Shown piece by piece: positions 33,401 through 44,096 of a stretch of 64,000 nt of DNA (within the stretch, counting starts at the first letter, position 1; each line of letters begins with the position of its first letter). The position numbers were made by a program, and so were the translations under genes. The DNA is from Cylicocyclus nassatus (lineage: Eukaryota; Nematoda; Chromadorea; Rhabditida; Strongylidae), in NCBI GenBank assembly GCA_958299035.1, contig CATQJL010000305.1, positions 75,918,792 through 75,982,791 of the forward strand, in the 5' to 3' direction. The notes under the pieces were generated by a model. It was not told the origin of the DNA. It did no database searches and was given only the letters and a program-made list of their open reading frames with translations.

Positions 33401-34530
33401 CGCCTTTAAAGGCAGCGTAAACAGCCAAAATTTCACCTTCGATGTTTTTGTCATTCTGGGGCCTTTCCGTGCCGCTGATTACAATTATGTCATTGAAATC
33501 CTCCAAAAGTCCCAAAAAACCCCGATTTCCGGGGACCCTCTCTTCAGGGACGGACGAGTTTCGAACTGCTCGTCCCCGTCGGCATGCCAGCAGCTGCAAC
33601 AGCATGACAGCCTGCAGTTGCAACTGCAACTGCTGCATATGCTGTCGTGGTTCGTCGCCCGAAGGAGGCGCACCGCAAAAAGCAACTGCACTGTTGCAAC
33701 TGCAGTTGCAGATGCAACAGCATTGCAACAGCAACTGCAACGGCAACTGAAGCTTACGCTGTCGTGGATTCGTCCGGAGGAGGCGGAGTGAAAGAAAAGG
33801 GGCGGAGTGAAAGAAAATTGAGGGGGGTTTTCTCCGCTCAGAAGCAACATTGGGAGACCGGACCAACGCAGTTGGTCGTCTTCTGGGCCCAGTATATACA
33901 TGGTATAGAAAGATCTAGGAAATTCGGTAGCTTAGATTTTGGGTGTACGCTGCCTTTAACGACGTGAAAGTTTGTTTTTGCGTTGTTTTTATTTTCAAAT
34001 TCTGAACATCAGCGCTCAGAAAAGCTCGGCTGATGTGGGTTCCTAGTCGATATGACTCTAACCCTAACTACCTTACCTCAGCCCAAAAGCTAATATCTTC
34101 CTCTGGATAATTTGCCTTTTTTGTTCCCCTTTTGCCCCCGCTCGTTTCAGATGATAATCTAACTTGATGATACAACTTCACACCCTTGAATTTTGGTCAC
34201 TTCTTATTTTTCAATAGGATACGTGCTCTGACAGCTATCGTGTGACACTTCGCCTCACGCAAAAAGTTCGTCTTTGAACTCTGCGTGGTCGGTCATCTAG
34301 CACACACGGAATTATTCAAAGGATAGTGATGAAATTGCAGAGTGCAAGTTTGCACAGCAATATGTTTCTAGAACGAACCTAGCCTGGATGAGCTTGTAGA
34401 TAATCCATAAATTCCCCGGAGTGCCGATAACGAACACAGTGATGTAAACGATCGTCATCACCCCTTTTGCATAGTGCATATCGGAGACTTCGGCTGAGCT
34501 ATCGTCTCCATAGTCCGCATACTCTGTCAT
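27495..34530 (-). CDS. Class A (rhodopsin-like) neuropeptide-type GPCR, eight exons, complete
   Basis: Exons on the minus strand: 34379-34530, 32341-32494, 31930-32030, 30278-30407, 30059-30218, 28418-28598, 27650-27702 and 27495-27595. They sum to 1032 nt (343 residues plus stop), every junction is in phase and has consensus splice sites. Landmarks: acidic N-terminus; GTPGN (36-40) in helix 1; LACSDL (74-79) in helix 2; WIFG (97-100); Cys104 and Cys185, the likely disulfide; SLERY (126-130) at the end of helix 3; Trp144 in helix 4; CWAP (264-267) in helix 6; and NWVLY (312-316) in helix 7, where most family members have NPxxY. The tail is short (about 25 residues). The layout fits peptide receptors of the somatostatin/opioid/allatostatin-like or nematode NPR type; the ligand is unknown. 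Introns 1, 3 and 5 exceed 1.4 kb and carry repeats. No second gene lies within. Confidence 0.92.
30470..31065. repeat. Four tandem diverged repeats in GPCR intron 3
   Basis: Units start near 30479, 30651, 30823 and 30971 with a TTTATAATTTTTCGCAAAA-like head. They end in AAAGCAAAGTTACAGTAA or a variant. Spacing is about 172, 172 and 148 bp. They are AT-rich and non-coding. Confidence 0.6.
32839..33301. mobile_element. 463-bp inverted-repeat element in GPCR intron 1
   Basis: Left end CTAACAAGGGAAGGATACCC and right end CTGGTATCCTTCTCTTGTAAG are inverted. Pairing continues through GCAGTGGCGAACCGAAATGA and TCATTTCGGTTCGCCACTG and on to TTCCAAATCTATC/GATAGATTTGGAA. The arms are over 130 bp. No transposase frame. 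The CAGTGGCG phrase recalls hAT-type MITE ends, but it is internal here. Confidence 0.72.
33585..33775. repeat. CTGCAA-repeat tract in GPCR intron 1
   Basis: Many copies of GCAACTGCAACT and CTGCAGTTGCAA in both orientations, flanked by a duplicated GCTGTCGTGGTTCGTC / GCTGTCGTGGATTCGTC block. The stretch is GC-rich and can fold. The Cys/Asn/Leu/Gln-rich open frames on both strands come from the repeat and are not supported as proteins. Confidence 0.7.
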
Positions 34531-34548
34531 ATTATTCTGCAAATGAAA
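34531..34548 (-). promoter_or_regulatory. Likely spliced-leader acceptor of the GPCR gene
   Basis: On the minus strand TTTCATTTGCAG ends six bases before the start codon at 34530. In nematodes such an acceptor right at a start codon is typical of spliced-leader addition. An ordinary intron after a 5' non-coding exon is the alternative. Confidence 0.55.
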
Positions 34549-37216
34549 GTGCATTTGGCAAAATTAAATTAGTTTGCAGATGGCTTAGTCACGAGCAAAA
34601 GGCAATAAATGTGCAAATTTGCGGAAAAGAATGGTCATGAGTAGAAGAATTGCTGATTAAATTTGGAGCAGAAGTACAAAGGTGATTTTAAGCAAACACG
34701 GAACTTATCGAGGGAAATAAAATTACAAAATCTCGTAGCCTTCCTTTTTATTTTTTATTGACCTGCGGCTCTAACGGAGGCAGGAAGACCTTGAATCTCA
34801 AAAAAAAAACTCTGAACAGAAACGTTGGCGCGACCAAAAAAATTCCTTGAATAGAAATGTAGATGTACTGTCATTACAGTACTAGTTTATGACTCATGTT
34901 GATTTTTTAACAGAATTGTAAAGCCTTCTAATCTATTCAAAAGCTTCACAAAGAAAGAAAGCGATAAAAACAATAATAATTGTAGCCCCACAAACGAGGA
35001 AATACTCCTTCTCCAGAAAAGGAAGTTATAAAATAAGAGCAGGAAATACTCCTTCCTCAGAAGAATAACTTATAAAAGGACAGCATTTATTTTTAAATCT
35101 AAAATCCCTATTTCAGAATTACGTCGGAAATTACAGGAAGCTGCTTGATGACTGCAGGAAAACCACGAATTTCTAAAACCTCATATGAAGAAAATTTATG
35201 AGTAAAGAGAGGCAACGTTAATTCTTGAAATCAGAAAAGTTGCCTAGCTACACAGCAGATATCATGCCAGGGTTACTGTAAGATTGCTGTATACAGTTTT
35301 TAGCGTCTCGTAACGAAAGCACTTTTTTTCAATGTGAAAATTTTATAACTCAGGTAAGCAAAATTTGCTGCTGTAGGAAAAATAATATACATTAAGCAAA
35401 AAAAATTTTCCACAGTAGATACTACGCCAGGGGTACTGTAAGATTACTGTATTCAACTTTTCGCTTTTGCTTCATTATTTTTATCCAGATAGGCAATATC
35501 TATGGGGTTGAAAACTTTATACAAAGACTGAAGTATTCAAAAATGTAAGGATCTAATATATGAAGAATCGTTAGCTGAATTCAAAAATGTGCAAATAGCG
35601 GGAAACGTGGCGGTCCCGAAGCGAACGCTCCAATCTAGCACCTTTATTAAGGGTCACTAGTTTCCCAGTAAACAAGGAAGGCGGGGATGGAGGGGGGGGA
35701 GGACGAACGCGGTTGAAAGCCTGAAAAGAAGCGCAACTCATTAATAAGTAAGACATATGTAGTATATGTGAGAGCGGAACTGAAGGCCAGCGGCCGTAGA
35801 CATTAGTGCTTGGCGCTTTAATCCTTTCTTAGCTTTGAAATTTCCCATGCAAATTTCTTAGAAAAAACTGAGAACGTTGGCAAGGGGGTGTTTTACAAGC
35901 GAATCGACATCGTCGCTATGTAATTATCGTCGAAGACACATAGACACATCTAAAATTTACCGTTCAAGCTAGCAAACACGCAATCTTCGGGAATTTTCGC
36001 ACCTAACCAGGAAGGGTCGCGATTTTGAAAAAAAAAACTGTGAGGGGGCGAATGCTGGAGATAGACGGTATGCGTCACGGTAAAGCATAACGAAAAATAA
36101 TTTAATAAGTGTGCAGAAGCGTAAAATGCTGCGTAACTACTGCAATTTCACCATAAAAGCTTCTATCATGCGTATATTCATAGATCTATGATAAATTGTA
36201 GAAAATGACAAGGCGTATTTACGGAACCATAACAACAATTAGACGTAGAAATTGTATGTCCAAGCAATCTCTTGACATTCGAACAATGATGTTTAAAGTG
36301 TACGAAACAGTCAACTGTGGGTGGTTGCCATAAACAGAGATTGTAGCAACATAGCAATTTTCACAAATTTTTTGAGCAAGACTCACAAACAAATTTTACT
36401 AAAAGAGAATCTCTGGTTTATAGTGATTAAAGATGCACAAAATCTTTTGATCCGGCGAAAATGCAAAACAAAATATAATACAAGGGAAAGTAATCCCCTA
36501 GGATAAGGCATCAAAAAGCAGCATCATAACGATAGCAGGAAGAAGCAATGTTTTTCTTTTTGAAGATATCAAAGGCTAGAAAATCAGCTGCATATTCTTC
36601 ATATTTGCCAAACAAAAAGATAAAAATCATCATTTATAGATTGTGCGAATACTTAACGATTACAAAAGGAACTAACATTTCAGGCTGAATTTTGAAAATT
36701 TTACCCAAAATTTTTTACCAGGCAAGGAGCAAAAACAACTTAGTATTAGATTGTGTGAAAAGTAACAACTACAAAAGAAACTACCATCGCAAGTTAATTT
36801 TGGAAACATTTACACAATTTCTCTTGACATTTTTATAATCTAGAAAAAATTTTTGGATTTCGATCATGAAATTTTTGGATTGCTATAATCTGTTACTTTA
36901 TTGAAAGATTTGGATGTTGCTTAACACTTTGCTTTTTTTTCAGAATGTTTAGCAAACGATAATATTTGTTATTCTTAGATTGCATGAATAAGTACCAACT
37001 AATAAAACTAGCGTAAATTTTTAAAAACATTTATAAAATTTTTTGATATTTTTCAAAGCGAGTTGGAATGAATTTACAATCTTTATAGCTATGTTATGCT
37101 ACCACTTTGATGATAGATTTTGTATTTTGCTCAATACTTCGTTTTCTATGAAAGTATCAGCAATTTTCTCTTAGTGAGCAAATTATTCAGTTGGTTATTT
37201 GGTTTTGTCTCCTGAA
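34549..37216. other. Upstream of the GPCR gene, gene-poor DNA
   Basis: No exons recognised. Short tandem pieces occur near 34995-35090 (AGGAAATACTCCTTC twice) and 35265-35460 (CTGTAAGATT-CTGTAT twice). Around 36637, 36750 and 36976 a unit beginning TTAGATTGTGTGAA recurs. Confidence 0.4.
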
Positions 37217-37249
37217 TTCTAGTAATTAATTATTAATTAATTACTAGAA
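37217..37249. repeat. 33-nt perfect AT-rich palindrome
   Basis: TTCTAGTAATTAATTA-T-TAATTAATTACTAGAA pairs along its full length around one base. It contains four TAATTA cores, the motif many homeodomain proteins bind. Confidence 0.8.
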
Positions 37250-37331
37250 GTTAGAACACAAAACTCTCTTGATCCTGAACCAAGAATTTCGGGATAAGAT
37301 ACTAAAATAAGATGAATTTTACATGTAGAAT

Positions 37332-37494
37332 TTGCAAAAAATCAAATTTAGAGCTTCCCTTATTTACGTCACTGCACTGAAGAAGATTGAAAAGAAGTTG
37401 ACTAGCATGATGCTATGCCTAACATTAACAAAGCTAATAACTAGTTTGAGGAAAGCTATTGTACTTGCTCGTTCGTTGCTGCCTTGTCTTACGG
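37332..37494 (+). CDS. Possible orphan exon
   Basis: An open frame reading ALKKIEKKLTSMMLCLTLTK and on to RSLLPCLT, ending at a strong donor CTTACGGTAAGT. The composition is amphipathic and protein-like. No matching upstream or downstream exon was found. It could be a fragment of a decayed gene. Confidence 0.2.
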
Positions 37495-37929
37495 TAAGTA
37501 GAAACGAAGAAAAAGGCAAGCAAATAGGCTGAAAATGCAAGAATTGCAAGGGAAAAAGATAATCTTGTTCAAAATCCCTCATGGGCAGAATGATGCAGTT
37601 CTCCCCTCCCCTTACCAGGATATTCGCTAATCTAGTTGCTAAACCTTTGCACGACAAAATTGCAAAGCAGGCTTAGGAAGCCTTTTCTTTTCGAGAGCGT
37701 ACAAATTGTGTGTCAAATTCCTCATAAAAAAGAAACCATTGGGTTTGCAGTTCGTAGAAGTCTGAAGCCGATTTTTCCTGAAAAGAATTTGATTGCTAAC
37801 CTCGTCACAACCTTCATCATCTTTATCTAGAGAACGTGAGAAGAACAGATGGTGTGCATCAGCAAGATTTTCCTTTCGGGGCAAAACAAATTTTGTACTG
37901 CGCGTAGTCCCCGGTTTGGATATTGAAAT

Positions 37930-38403
37930 AATCCGAGAAGTTCGTTCGCACACATTTCAAAATTCATAACTTCTGTCTTTTTCAAATGATTTGACTGCTT
38001 TTATGTTTATGTGGGAGTAAATTATGCTCTTTATTACGATATCTTAACGGCTTACTAATGCTCATCTATTGCATAGATAGAAGCGGTATAAGGAAATCCC
38101 TCAAATTTCGAATTCTATGTAAGGTCATAAATAATCTGAAACTTGCAATAAAAACATCAGTCGGTAAGGTACCAACTGTTCCGATTTTTATTGCAAGGTT
38201 CAGCCTTTGTATGACCCTACACAGAAAATTCGAAATTTGAGCAATTTTCTTCTACCGTTCCTATCCATGGTCATTAGTAAGCCGCTAAAATATCATTATA
38301 AAGGACATGGTTTACCCAAATAAAAATAAAAGAAGTCAAATCGACTGAAAAATGAGAAATTATGAATTTTTGAAAGCGGTGCGAACGAACTTGGACGACC
38401 TAA
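37930..38403. mobile_element. Shorter copy of the 20.2-kb foldback element
   Basis: Shares GAAGTTCGTTCGCAC..TTCATAACTTCTG at the left and ATGAATTTTTGAAA-CGGTGCGAACGAAC at the right with the 20244-20943 element. Its central 200 bp or so are missing. The right end reads CGACCTAA. Confidence 0.75.
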
Positions 38404-39050
38404 TGCATTGATTGTCTGTACAAAAAACAACTACTTCTCGCACAGCAAAACGCAAAACATGGATACACAACGAATAAATACAGAACAAAAAATCGATATA
38501 TTGATCTGGATTGCGGCATTGCGACAGTGGAGTACTGTAGCCGCCGCCATGTAGGGGTCAACCGAATTCATTTTTTTAGATTACTCGCCTTATTCAAAAT
38601 GCTTGTCAACCCTAAACAAGAAAGCGAGAAATTGCGTCACCGTCGCAGACAAGACGTAATGAGCATATAATGACGTAAGCTCACTTCAACAAATGTTTTT
38701 GTTGATATTGGACGCAGCTAGGCAATGTAATATGCTTGAGAAACATTTTGCATTGCACAAGCAAAAGTCGTTTTTGTGATGTACATGATTCCGAGGCACT
38801 CAAGGGAAGTGAAGCGTTGGAAGAGAAAAGCAAAACAGTTTTGAGGTGTGTAGACAAGGTTTACAATTTCTTCCATCAAAGCAGCTGGAAATGAGAGCCA
38901 TGAATTTGTTTTCCTCATTAAGCGAAAGCTGAAAAGTCATTTTGTCCAGTTTTGAAACTTCCGCATTGTCATGCAAAGATCGTTTGTTATACCTACATAT
39001 ATATAATTGAAAATTCCGATAGTCGCTGCATCTCGTCTTCAAAAAACCGA
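38404..39050. other. Intergenic DNA, no gene recognised
   Basis: No supported exons. A GAAGTGAGC donor-like site on the minus strand near 38690 has no partner. Confidence 0.35.
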
Positions 39051-39254
39051 TCAGAAAAACCAACTAAAAGGTTTCTGATAGCTTCGCAATTCTGCACAAA
39101 ATGCGAATTTTTTTGATATATTTCTCCACAGCAGAATTCGGGGATAAAAACAATCGTGAGGTAGAGATCTCTGCGGAAACAGACAACATACTGGCTGCAT
39201 AATTTGCAAAAATACAGAAAGCATGAGGGCGATAATTAACGCAATTATCGCCAT
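39051..39254 (-). CDS. Possible small secreted peptide
   Basis: A minus-strand frame of 67 codons beginning MAIIALIIALMLSVFLQIMQ, which reads as a signal peptide, then a short polar stretch with cysteines (PVCC, HDCFYP, FAFCAEL). No splice sites are needed. No family is recognised and AT-rich DNA can mimic such a frame. Confidence 0.28.
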   Translation of the reverse strand: MAIIALIIALMLSVFLQIMQPVCCLFPQRSLPHDCFYPRILLWRNISKKFAFCAELRSYQKPFSWFF

Positions 39255-39284
39255 AGCCTACATGCGGAAAATATGTACAAGAAG

Positions 39285-39475
39285 CCGAGAGGGAGGGGGG
39301 AAGGGAGGGGAGGAAGAAGAAGAGCCATACTTATGTTCTAAGCTGTATTTGTATGTCTGAGACGTTAGCCGCTGATATATTATTATGCAACAAAGAGCGT
39401 GCAAAGACAGCGTTAACTATCAATTCTTGCAAGCGGAGGGGGGAGGGGGGGAGGGAGAGAGAGGACAGGAAGGAC
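39285..39475 (+). repeat. Two GGA-rich purine tracts
   Basis: GAGAGGGAGGGGGGAAGGGA at 39284-39325 and GGAGGGGGGAGGGGGGGAGG near 39436. These runs of three or more G could form G-quadruplexes. Confidence 0.6.
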
Positions 39476-39553
39476 GAGAATAAAGCACAAAGCTACGACT
39501 ATAGCCGTTTAGCAGATATTGAAAGGAGAGAAAACAGCGGTTGCATTTAGTGG

Positions 39554-39733
39554 TAACCTTTGATTCAACTTTCTTGGCGGCTGGAAGGCGGGGCTTCGTG
39601 ACCTAATTAATGCTAGGTAGCGATCAGAGAGCGTGGGCGCGGGAGAGGCGCAGACTGCTTAGTGGGCGCGAGCGGCCTTAATTAGGTCATAAGCCCCGCC
39701 TTCCAGACGCCAAGCCGGTAGAACCAAAAGTTA
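39554..39733. mobile_element. GGCTGGAAGGCGGG MITE, copy 1 of 9
   Basis: Ends TAACCTTTGATTCAAC and GAACCAAAAGTTA. The arms are near-complete inverted repeats (GGCGGCTGGAAGGCGGGGC / GCCCCGCCTTCCAGACGCC, GTGACCTAATTAA / TTAATTAGGTCA) around a GC-rich centre. The TA at each end is the likely target-site duplication, which would make it a Tc1/mariner-type MITE. No coding capacity. Confidence 0.85.
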
Positions 39734-40419
39734 CACATCTTGTCAGGGACCACATTAATTTCTAAACAATTCGTGGTAAGTATCATACAGCGGATTACTT
39801 CCTGCTTAACTTATTTTGGGCAGAAAAGACCTTACAATCAGTAATCTGCTGTTCGTTTTGAATCCTCCGTATAAGGAAGTGAAATACGAAGAAGTTGTTG
39901 GTTTTTGCAATTAGCGTCAAGAGATTATCCTTAGTACTTCAAGACAGTGCTAATGTTATATAATCAACGAACAAACCACGGAAGTGACGAATTTGATTTA
40001 CTGTTCAAGTGTTCTTGAGTTGCACAAAAGAATAGTTTGGTACGAGTTTCAAATTGACGACATGATTGCATGGAAGAAACGCAGGTATCATTAGAAACAA
40101 ACTATGAACATTTGTCATAGCGATATTCTCCACTCATTACATTTACTCATGCCAATCGGAAATTACAAGGAAGTAATCAGAAAGAGGAAATGATGTTATA
40201 CGAAAGCATCTTTGGAATAAGAATGGCTCATCTCGCTCTTTATAGAGTACTCGAAACAACAAAGTTTTAGCGATAAAAAATGTTCTTTCAGAAAATAGTT
40301 TTTTCACCGCCTTAACAAGCAAATCAAAACCTTATCCGCTTTATAAGGTCATTCCAGTAAATTCATTAATTCCCCCCCCCCCAAAAAAAAAGCAACCACA
40401 TTTTAAAGGAGTTGTCTGT
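39734..40419. other. Intergenic DNA, no gene
   Basis: AT-rich, with a C run followed by an A run at 40372-40391. No exon-like frames. Confidence 0.4.
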
Positions 40420-40708
40420 GGGTGGAGGAACGAACACCTCAACTTATCGTCATCTCCGCGGACTACTGGTCCCGACACGATGCATAGCAGTAGGACGAAA
40501 GGACCAGCAGCCTGCGGGTGGAGGACTATATGTCGCCGAATTTGGAAGAGTCCCGTGCGGATTCCCTGCAGGAACGCATGTCCGCGCATGTACAAGGGTG
40601 CGTATTTGTCGCAAATGACTGCGGGGACCGCCCTTTTTCGGCGACATATAGTCCTCTACCCGCAGCCTGCAGAAGCGGCGCCTAATTGAGGTGTTCGTAC
40701 CTCTACCC
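40420..40708. mobile_element. 290-bp palindromic element
   Basis: Outer arms GGGTGGAGGAACGAACACCTC and GAGGTGTTCGTACCTCTACCC pair. Inner arms CCTGCGGGTGGAGGACTATA and TATAGTCCTCTACCCGCAGC pair, followed by TGTCGCCGAA/TTCGGCGACA. It carries the phrase CTCCGCGGACTACTGGTCC, which recurs in the element at 62157-62290. The open frames in it are repeat-derived. Confidence 0.7.
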
Positions 40709-41190
40709 GTTGTCGGTAGCAGCAGGCGGTATACCCCGGTACCTGCCGCGCAACCGTATTCGCAGCAAGACCCCTTTTCCTGGGACGCTGCCAAACCGAG
40801 TGCTAATATGGTACGGCTGTACCCAGAACGGCTGTTGTTTTGTCCTTATCCTATTCTCATTCGTATAAGCGCACCCGAATTGCTCTAATGTGAACGCATC
40901 GAAAGACCTCGTAAAACCTTTACTTTGACAGATGGGATTGAGCCAGAGAGCAGTCACTTCTCGAGGGACATGCGCAGCGATGCCCTTAGGTCTGCTTTCC
41001 TTCAAAGCAAACAGGGTGCGACTTTTAAACCTGAAAGTACGGCGTTTCTTTTCATGAATTTCTATAGACTGGTCAGAGCAGTGCCTGTCAAGTAAGAAAT
41101 ATTTTTCGTTTTAGCGTTCGAGCAATGCGACATAGAGGGATCTATGTCGATTGGGTTCGTGGAGTAATTGAGGGACAATCTGTGAGTTCC
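40709..41190. other. Intergenic DNA, no gene
   Basis: GC-rich at the left (GGTATACCCCGGTACCTGCC). No supported coding sequence. Confidence 0.35.
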
Positions 41191-41334
41191 CGAAGTTTAC
41201 AACTTCTACAACTTTTAAGGTTACAACCCTGGCACAACTTTGAAAACGCTGGATTCTGTGGGTCTCGAAGTTTACAACTTCTACAACTTACAAGTTTACA
41301 ACCCTGGTACATCTTCGAAAACACTGGATAGTGA
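41191..41334. repeat. 75-bp imperfect tandem duplication
   Basis: The unit CGAAGTTTACAACTTCTACA..CCCTGG..CTTTGAAAACGCTGGAT occurs twice, starting at 41191 and 41266. On the minus strand each unit has a TCCAG acceptor-like start, and one has an AAACTTGTAAGT donor, with a cysteine-rich frame (QGCKLVSCRSCKLR). On the plus strand it encodes a leucine-rich phrase (SRSLQLLQL). Which, if either, is used is unclear. Confidence 0.6.
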
Positions 41335-43802
41335 AGGTAAGTTGCACTATCGGGCAAGGGATGAGCGACTCCCCTTGTTGATTTTTTTCTATATTTCCTT
41401 GCATGGGTAGTATTTCCCCTTGTGTTGCTTGGATAGTTCAAGCATTGTACAAACAATATTATACTTACTGTATGCTTAGGTTTATCGGTCATTCTAGTCG
41501 CGTTGCTTATTGAGACGCAGTTGCGACGGACGGACAAGTCTTTGCAAATCTACCTGGGAAATGTGAACGCCTAACTTGATGCTACAGCAGGTGAAATCCT
41601 ACACTTTCTTTCTACTTTGCATAAGCTTAGTAATGTAACAAATGTTTATGATTCCCCCCCCCCCCCTTTCCCCCCGCCTCCGTCACCGTCTTATTTGAAT
41701 GTCTTCACTCTTGAGCGAACATTTGCTGAATATGCGCTAGTTGTCAATAGCATCACACATCCAAGACAAAGCTATGGGTAAGTTTCAAAAACTAACTTAC
41801 CAATTAGCAACGTCTCAAATGTATAGCGACAAAAGGATTATTCTGGCAGAAGAACGTAAATATTCCGTCATGCCATTGTTCGTTTTGCTAAGCTTTGCAG
41901 TAAATGTTTAGCTTAAGGGATAGAGCACGCAACACTGATCCTTGCAGCGCCAGGCTCAAAAAAAAACTCACTTTTTCGGTTGCCATTTTCGCTCTCATAA
42001 AGACTTTATTGCTATGATTTGTGTCAAAGGTATCTTTGTTTTAGAATCATGATATCGTCCAGCATAATAGCTCCAGAAATTTCTTACCGGAAGGGGTTAA
42101 GGGTAAGACGAAGTAACATGGGATTAGTATCGAATTCTGGCAGCTTATTCCCCAGGTTGTTTACAAAGACGAAGATCAATTTTTACATTTCTTTAGAGAG
42201 TTGAAAATTGAAGAAAATCAGTGAAAGTTGATGGGACCGTATCGTACCCCGCTTTTAGAAAGTATTGTTTAGCTTCCAGAAAATTATGGGAGACGCGCGT
42301 CTTGAGAAATTAATATAACAAGTGATGACTTCCCTTGCTTCTTTTTTTCTTGCAAAAATCGAATGCTCCTCCCAAATTGGCCACTTCAGAAGCAGTGAGT
42401 ATATAATAGAGTTATATGAGGAGTAAAAGAGCAGGAAAAAACGTACAAAAGCAACACAAAAAAAATAAAATAAAAAATTAATGAAATGGGTAAAAATCTA
42501 AATCATGTCAATTATGTTTTATTTCAGCAAAAAATCATAACATCATGGTTTATACAAAAAGTCCTATGTGATTGCGTCGACGTAATTTATGGACACATGA
42601 TAAGTTGATTTTTTTGCATGTAAAATGAGTTGCTTGCGCTTTTAGGTGACTCATTTAGAATTTTACGAAAAAACATTACGATCTATTCAGTATATTATAA
42701 GGCTTTCAGAGTTTTCCAGATCTGCAGTAGTGCAAAAGCGCGATAATTTATGTACTTCCAAAAATTCTAGGATTCACAATTTTAAACTTCTAACGAAAAC
42801 ACATTCTAGCGTTTAGAATACGATAAAAATTGAACAATGAAGTTCTTGTACGTGACGAAACAAAGAAAAAACAGAAATCTCTTTCCTGACTTTTTTCTAT
42901 GCATTTATTTGGAAAATCAACTGTTACTTGTTCAGAAAAGTGTAATGAATTCACTACTAAGCTTTGATTTCTGCTTCCTTTGGCTTTACTAGTAGAAAAA
43001 GAGATCAACGGTAAGAGACATTGACAATTGGTTTCTGAACGTTTCTTATGAACACTGACAAAAATAATGTAATGCAAGAAATTGCACAGAATTACTTCCG
43101 AGATGTTCAGACTACTTAGCAAAGTTCAAACGTGCTTAGAGACACATTCTGAAGGAGCTATCGCTTAGGAAGCCTAATAGGGAGGACATTTGGTACGAAA
43201 TGACACGAAGCAGCCCAATTCCGCCACAAAAAGCCCCCATTGACAATGAAGTAAGCTCTCAGGGCTAAATGAGAACATGAAGAATGTCCATTTTGCATGC
43301 AGTTGTACGAAAATGAAACATCATTTCGCGAGAAAAGATGATTAGGAAACAGCATAAAACAGTCAAAAATTTCTTGCTCGCGTTTCGATCAATCCCTGCT
43401 ACCATCTTTTTGTCTACAGAATTCTATTGGATCTCTTGCTCATTACAATATCCCTGTCTCTTCCTATCTTGTAAGCTGATCTTTGCAGAGAGCGCCAACG
43501 ACAGCTATCAACAACAAGTATAAAAACGAAAGAATGTCAGGCAATGCGATGGTAAAGAGGAGCGACGAACGAACATTTTCATCATTTTATCTTTATCCTT
43601 TTCCGCCCTTTTCTTAGGGGTTCACATTATCGCGCTAGCTTCAGTCACGCGCCTTTTTTGCTAATTGCCGCGGTAATCAACAAGAATCGGCCGATTTAAA
43701 TCACTGGAGTAGTTATTTGCATGTAGTTATTTGTTTAGCATGTCTCTTATTTTTATTTTTATATTTGTTTTATTTTTTGTTTTATTTTTCCCCTCTGAAT
43801 TC
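41335..43802. other. Gene-poor stretch
   Basis: A minus-strand exon-like piece near 41477-41560 ends in a GTAAGTATA donor (KHTV region) and may belong with the repeat at 41191-41334. A minus frame of 110 codons at 42790-43122 has no support. Otherwise nothing recognised. Confidence 0.3.
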
Positions 43803-43824
43803 GGTTTAATTACCCAAGTTTGAG
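43803..43824 (+). other. SL1 spliced-leader sequence joined to an ATG
   Basis: A perfect 22-base match to the nematode SL1 leader, starting GGTTTAATTACCC and ending AAGTTTGAG. It is followed directly by ATGGCTCCAATAAACATG. A real SL1 RNA gene would continue with a GT donor (GTAAAC in C. elegans) and an Sm site, and neither is present. The arrangement is that of the 5' end of a trans-spliced mRNA, so this is best explained as a retrocopied transcript. The downstream frame is open for only 15 codons. Confidence 0.85.
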
Positions 43825-44096
43825 ATGGCTCCAATAAACATGTCGAGCATATTGGGTGTTCTGGTGCTCTAGTGTTAGCAAAAACAATTCAAATAATTAT
43901 TCAGCTATGATTTTTGCCAAGGTAGCTTCAAATCTCCATTATCACATACTCACTATACAGAATTTTCTGTTGTGGCAAAAAACAGTTATGACCTTATGTA
44001 GTTGAATTCCCAATAAATGATTATTTTGACTTTTTGAGTTCCGTCTACAAGGTGTAGCAACTGCACAGTGAATAATTTGATTGTTAGATACACAGC
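43825..44096. other. Sequence following the SL1 leader
   Basis: Any retrocopied mRNA body would lie here. After ATGGCTCCAATAAACATGTC the frame stops at TAG within 15 codons. No clear poly-A tail or target-site duplication was found; a GAATTC phrase occurs just before the leader and again near 44005. Confidence 0.35.

Noticed and set aside
33384..33967. Six overlapping frames of 100-160 codons rich in Cys, Asn, Leu and Gln
   Set aside because: All derive from the CTGCAA tract inside intron 1 of the GPCR gene; no splice sites or conserved domain.
43803..43900. An SL1 RNA gene
   Set aside because: The leader is followed by ATGG instead of a GT donor, and no Sm site or SL RNA stem-loops follow.
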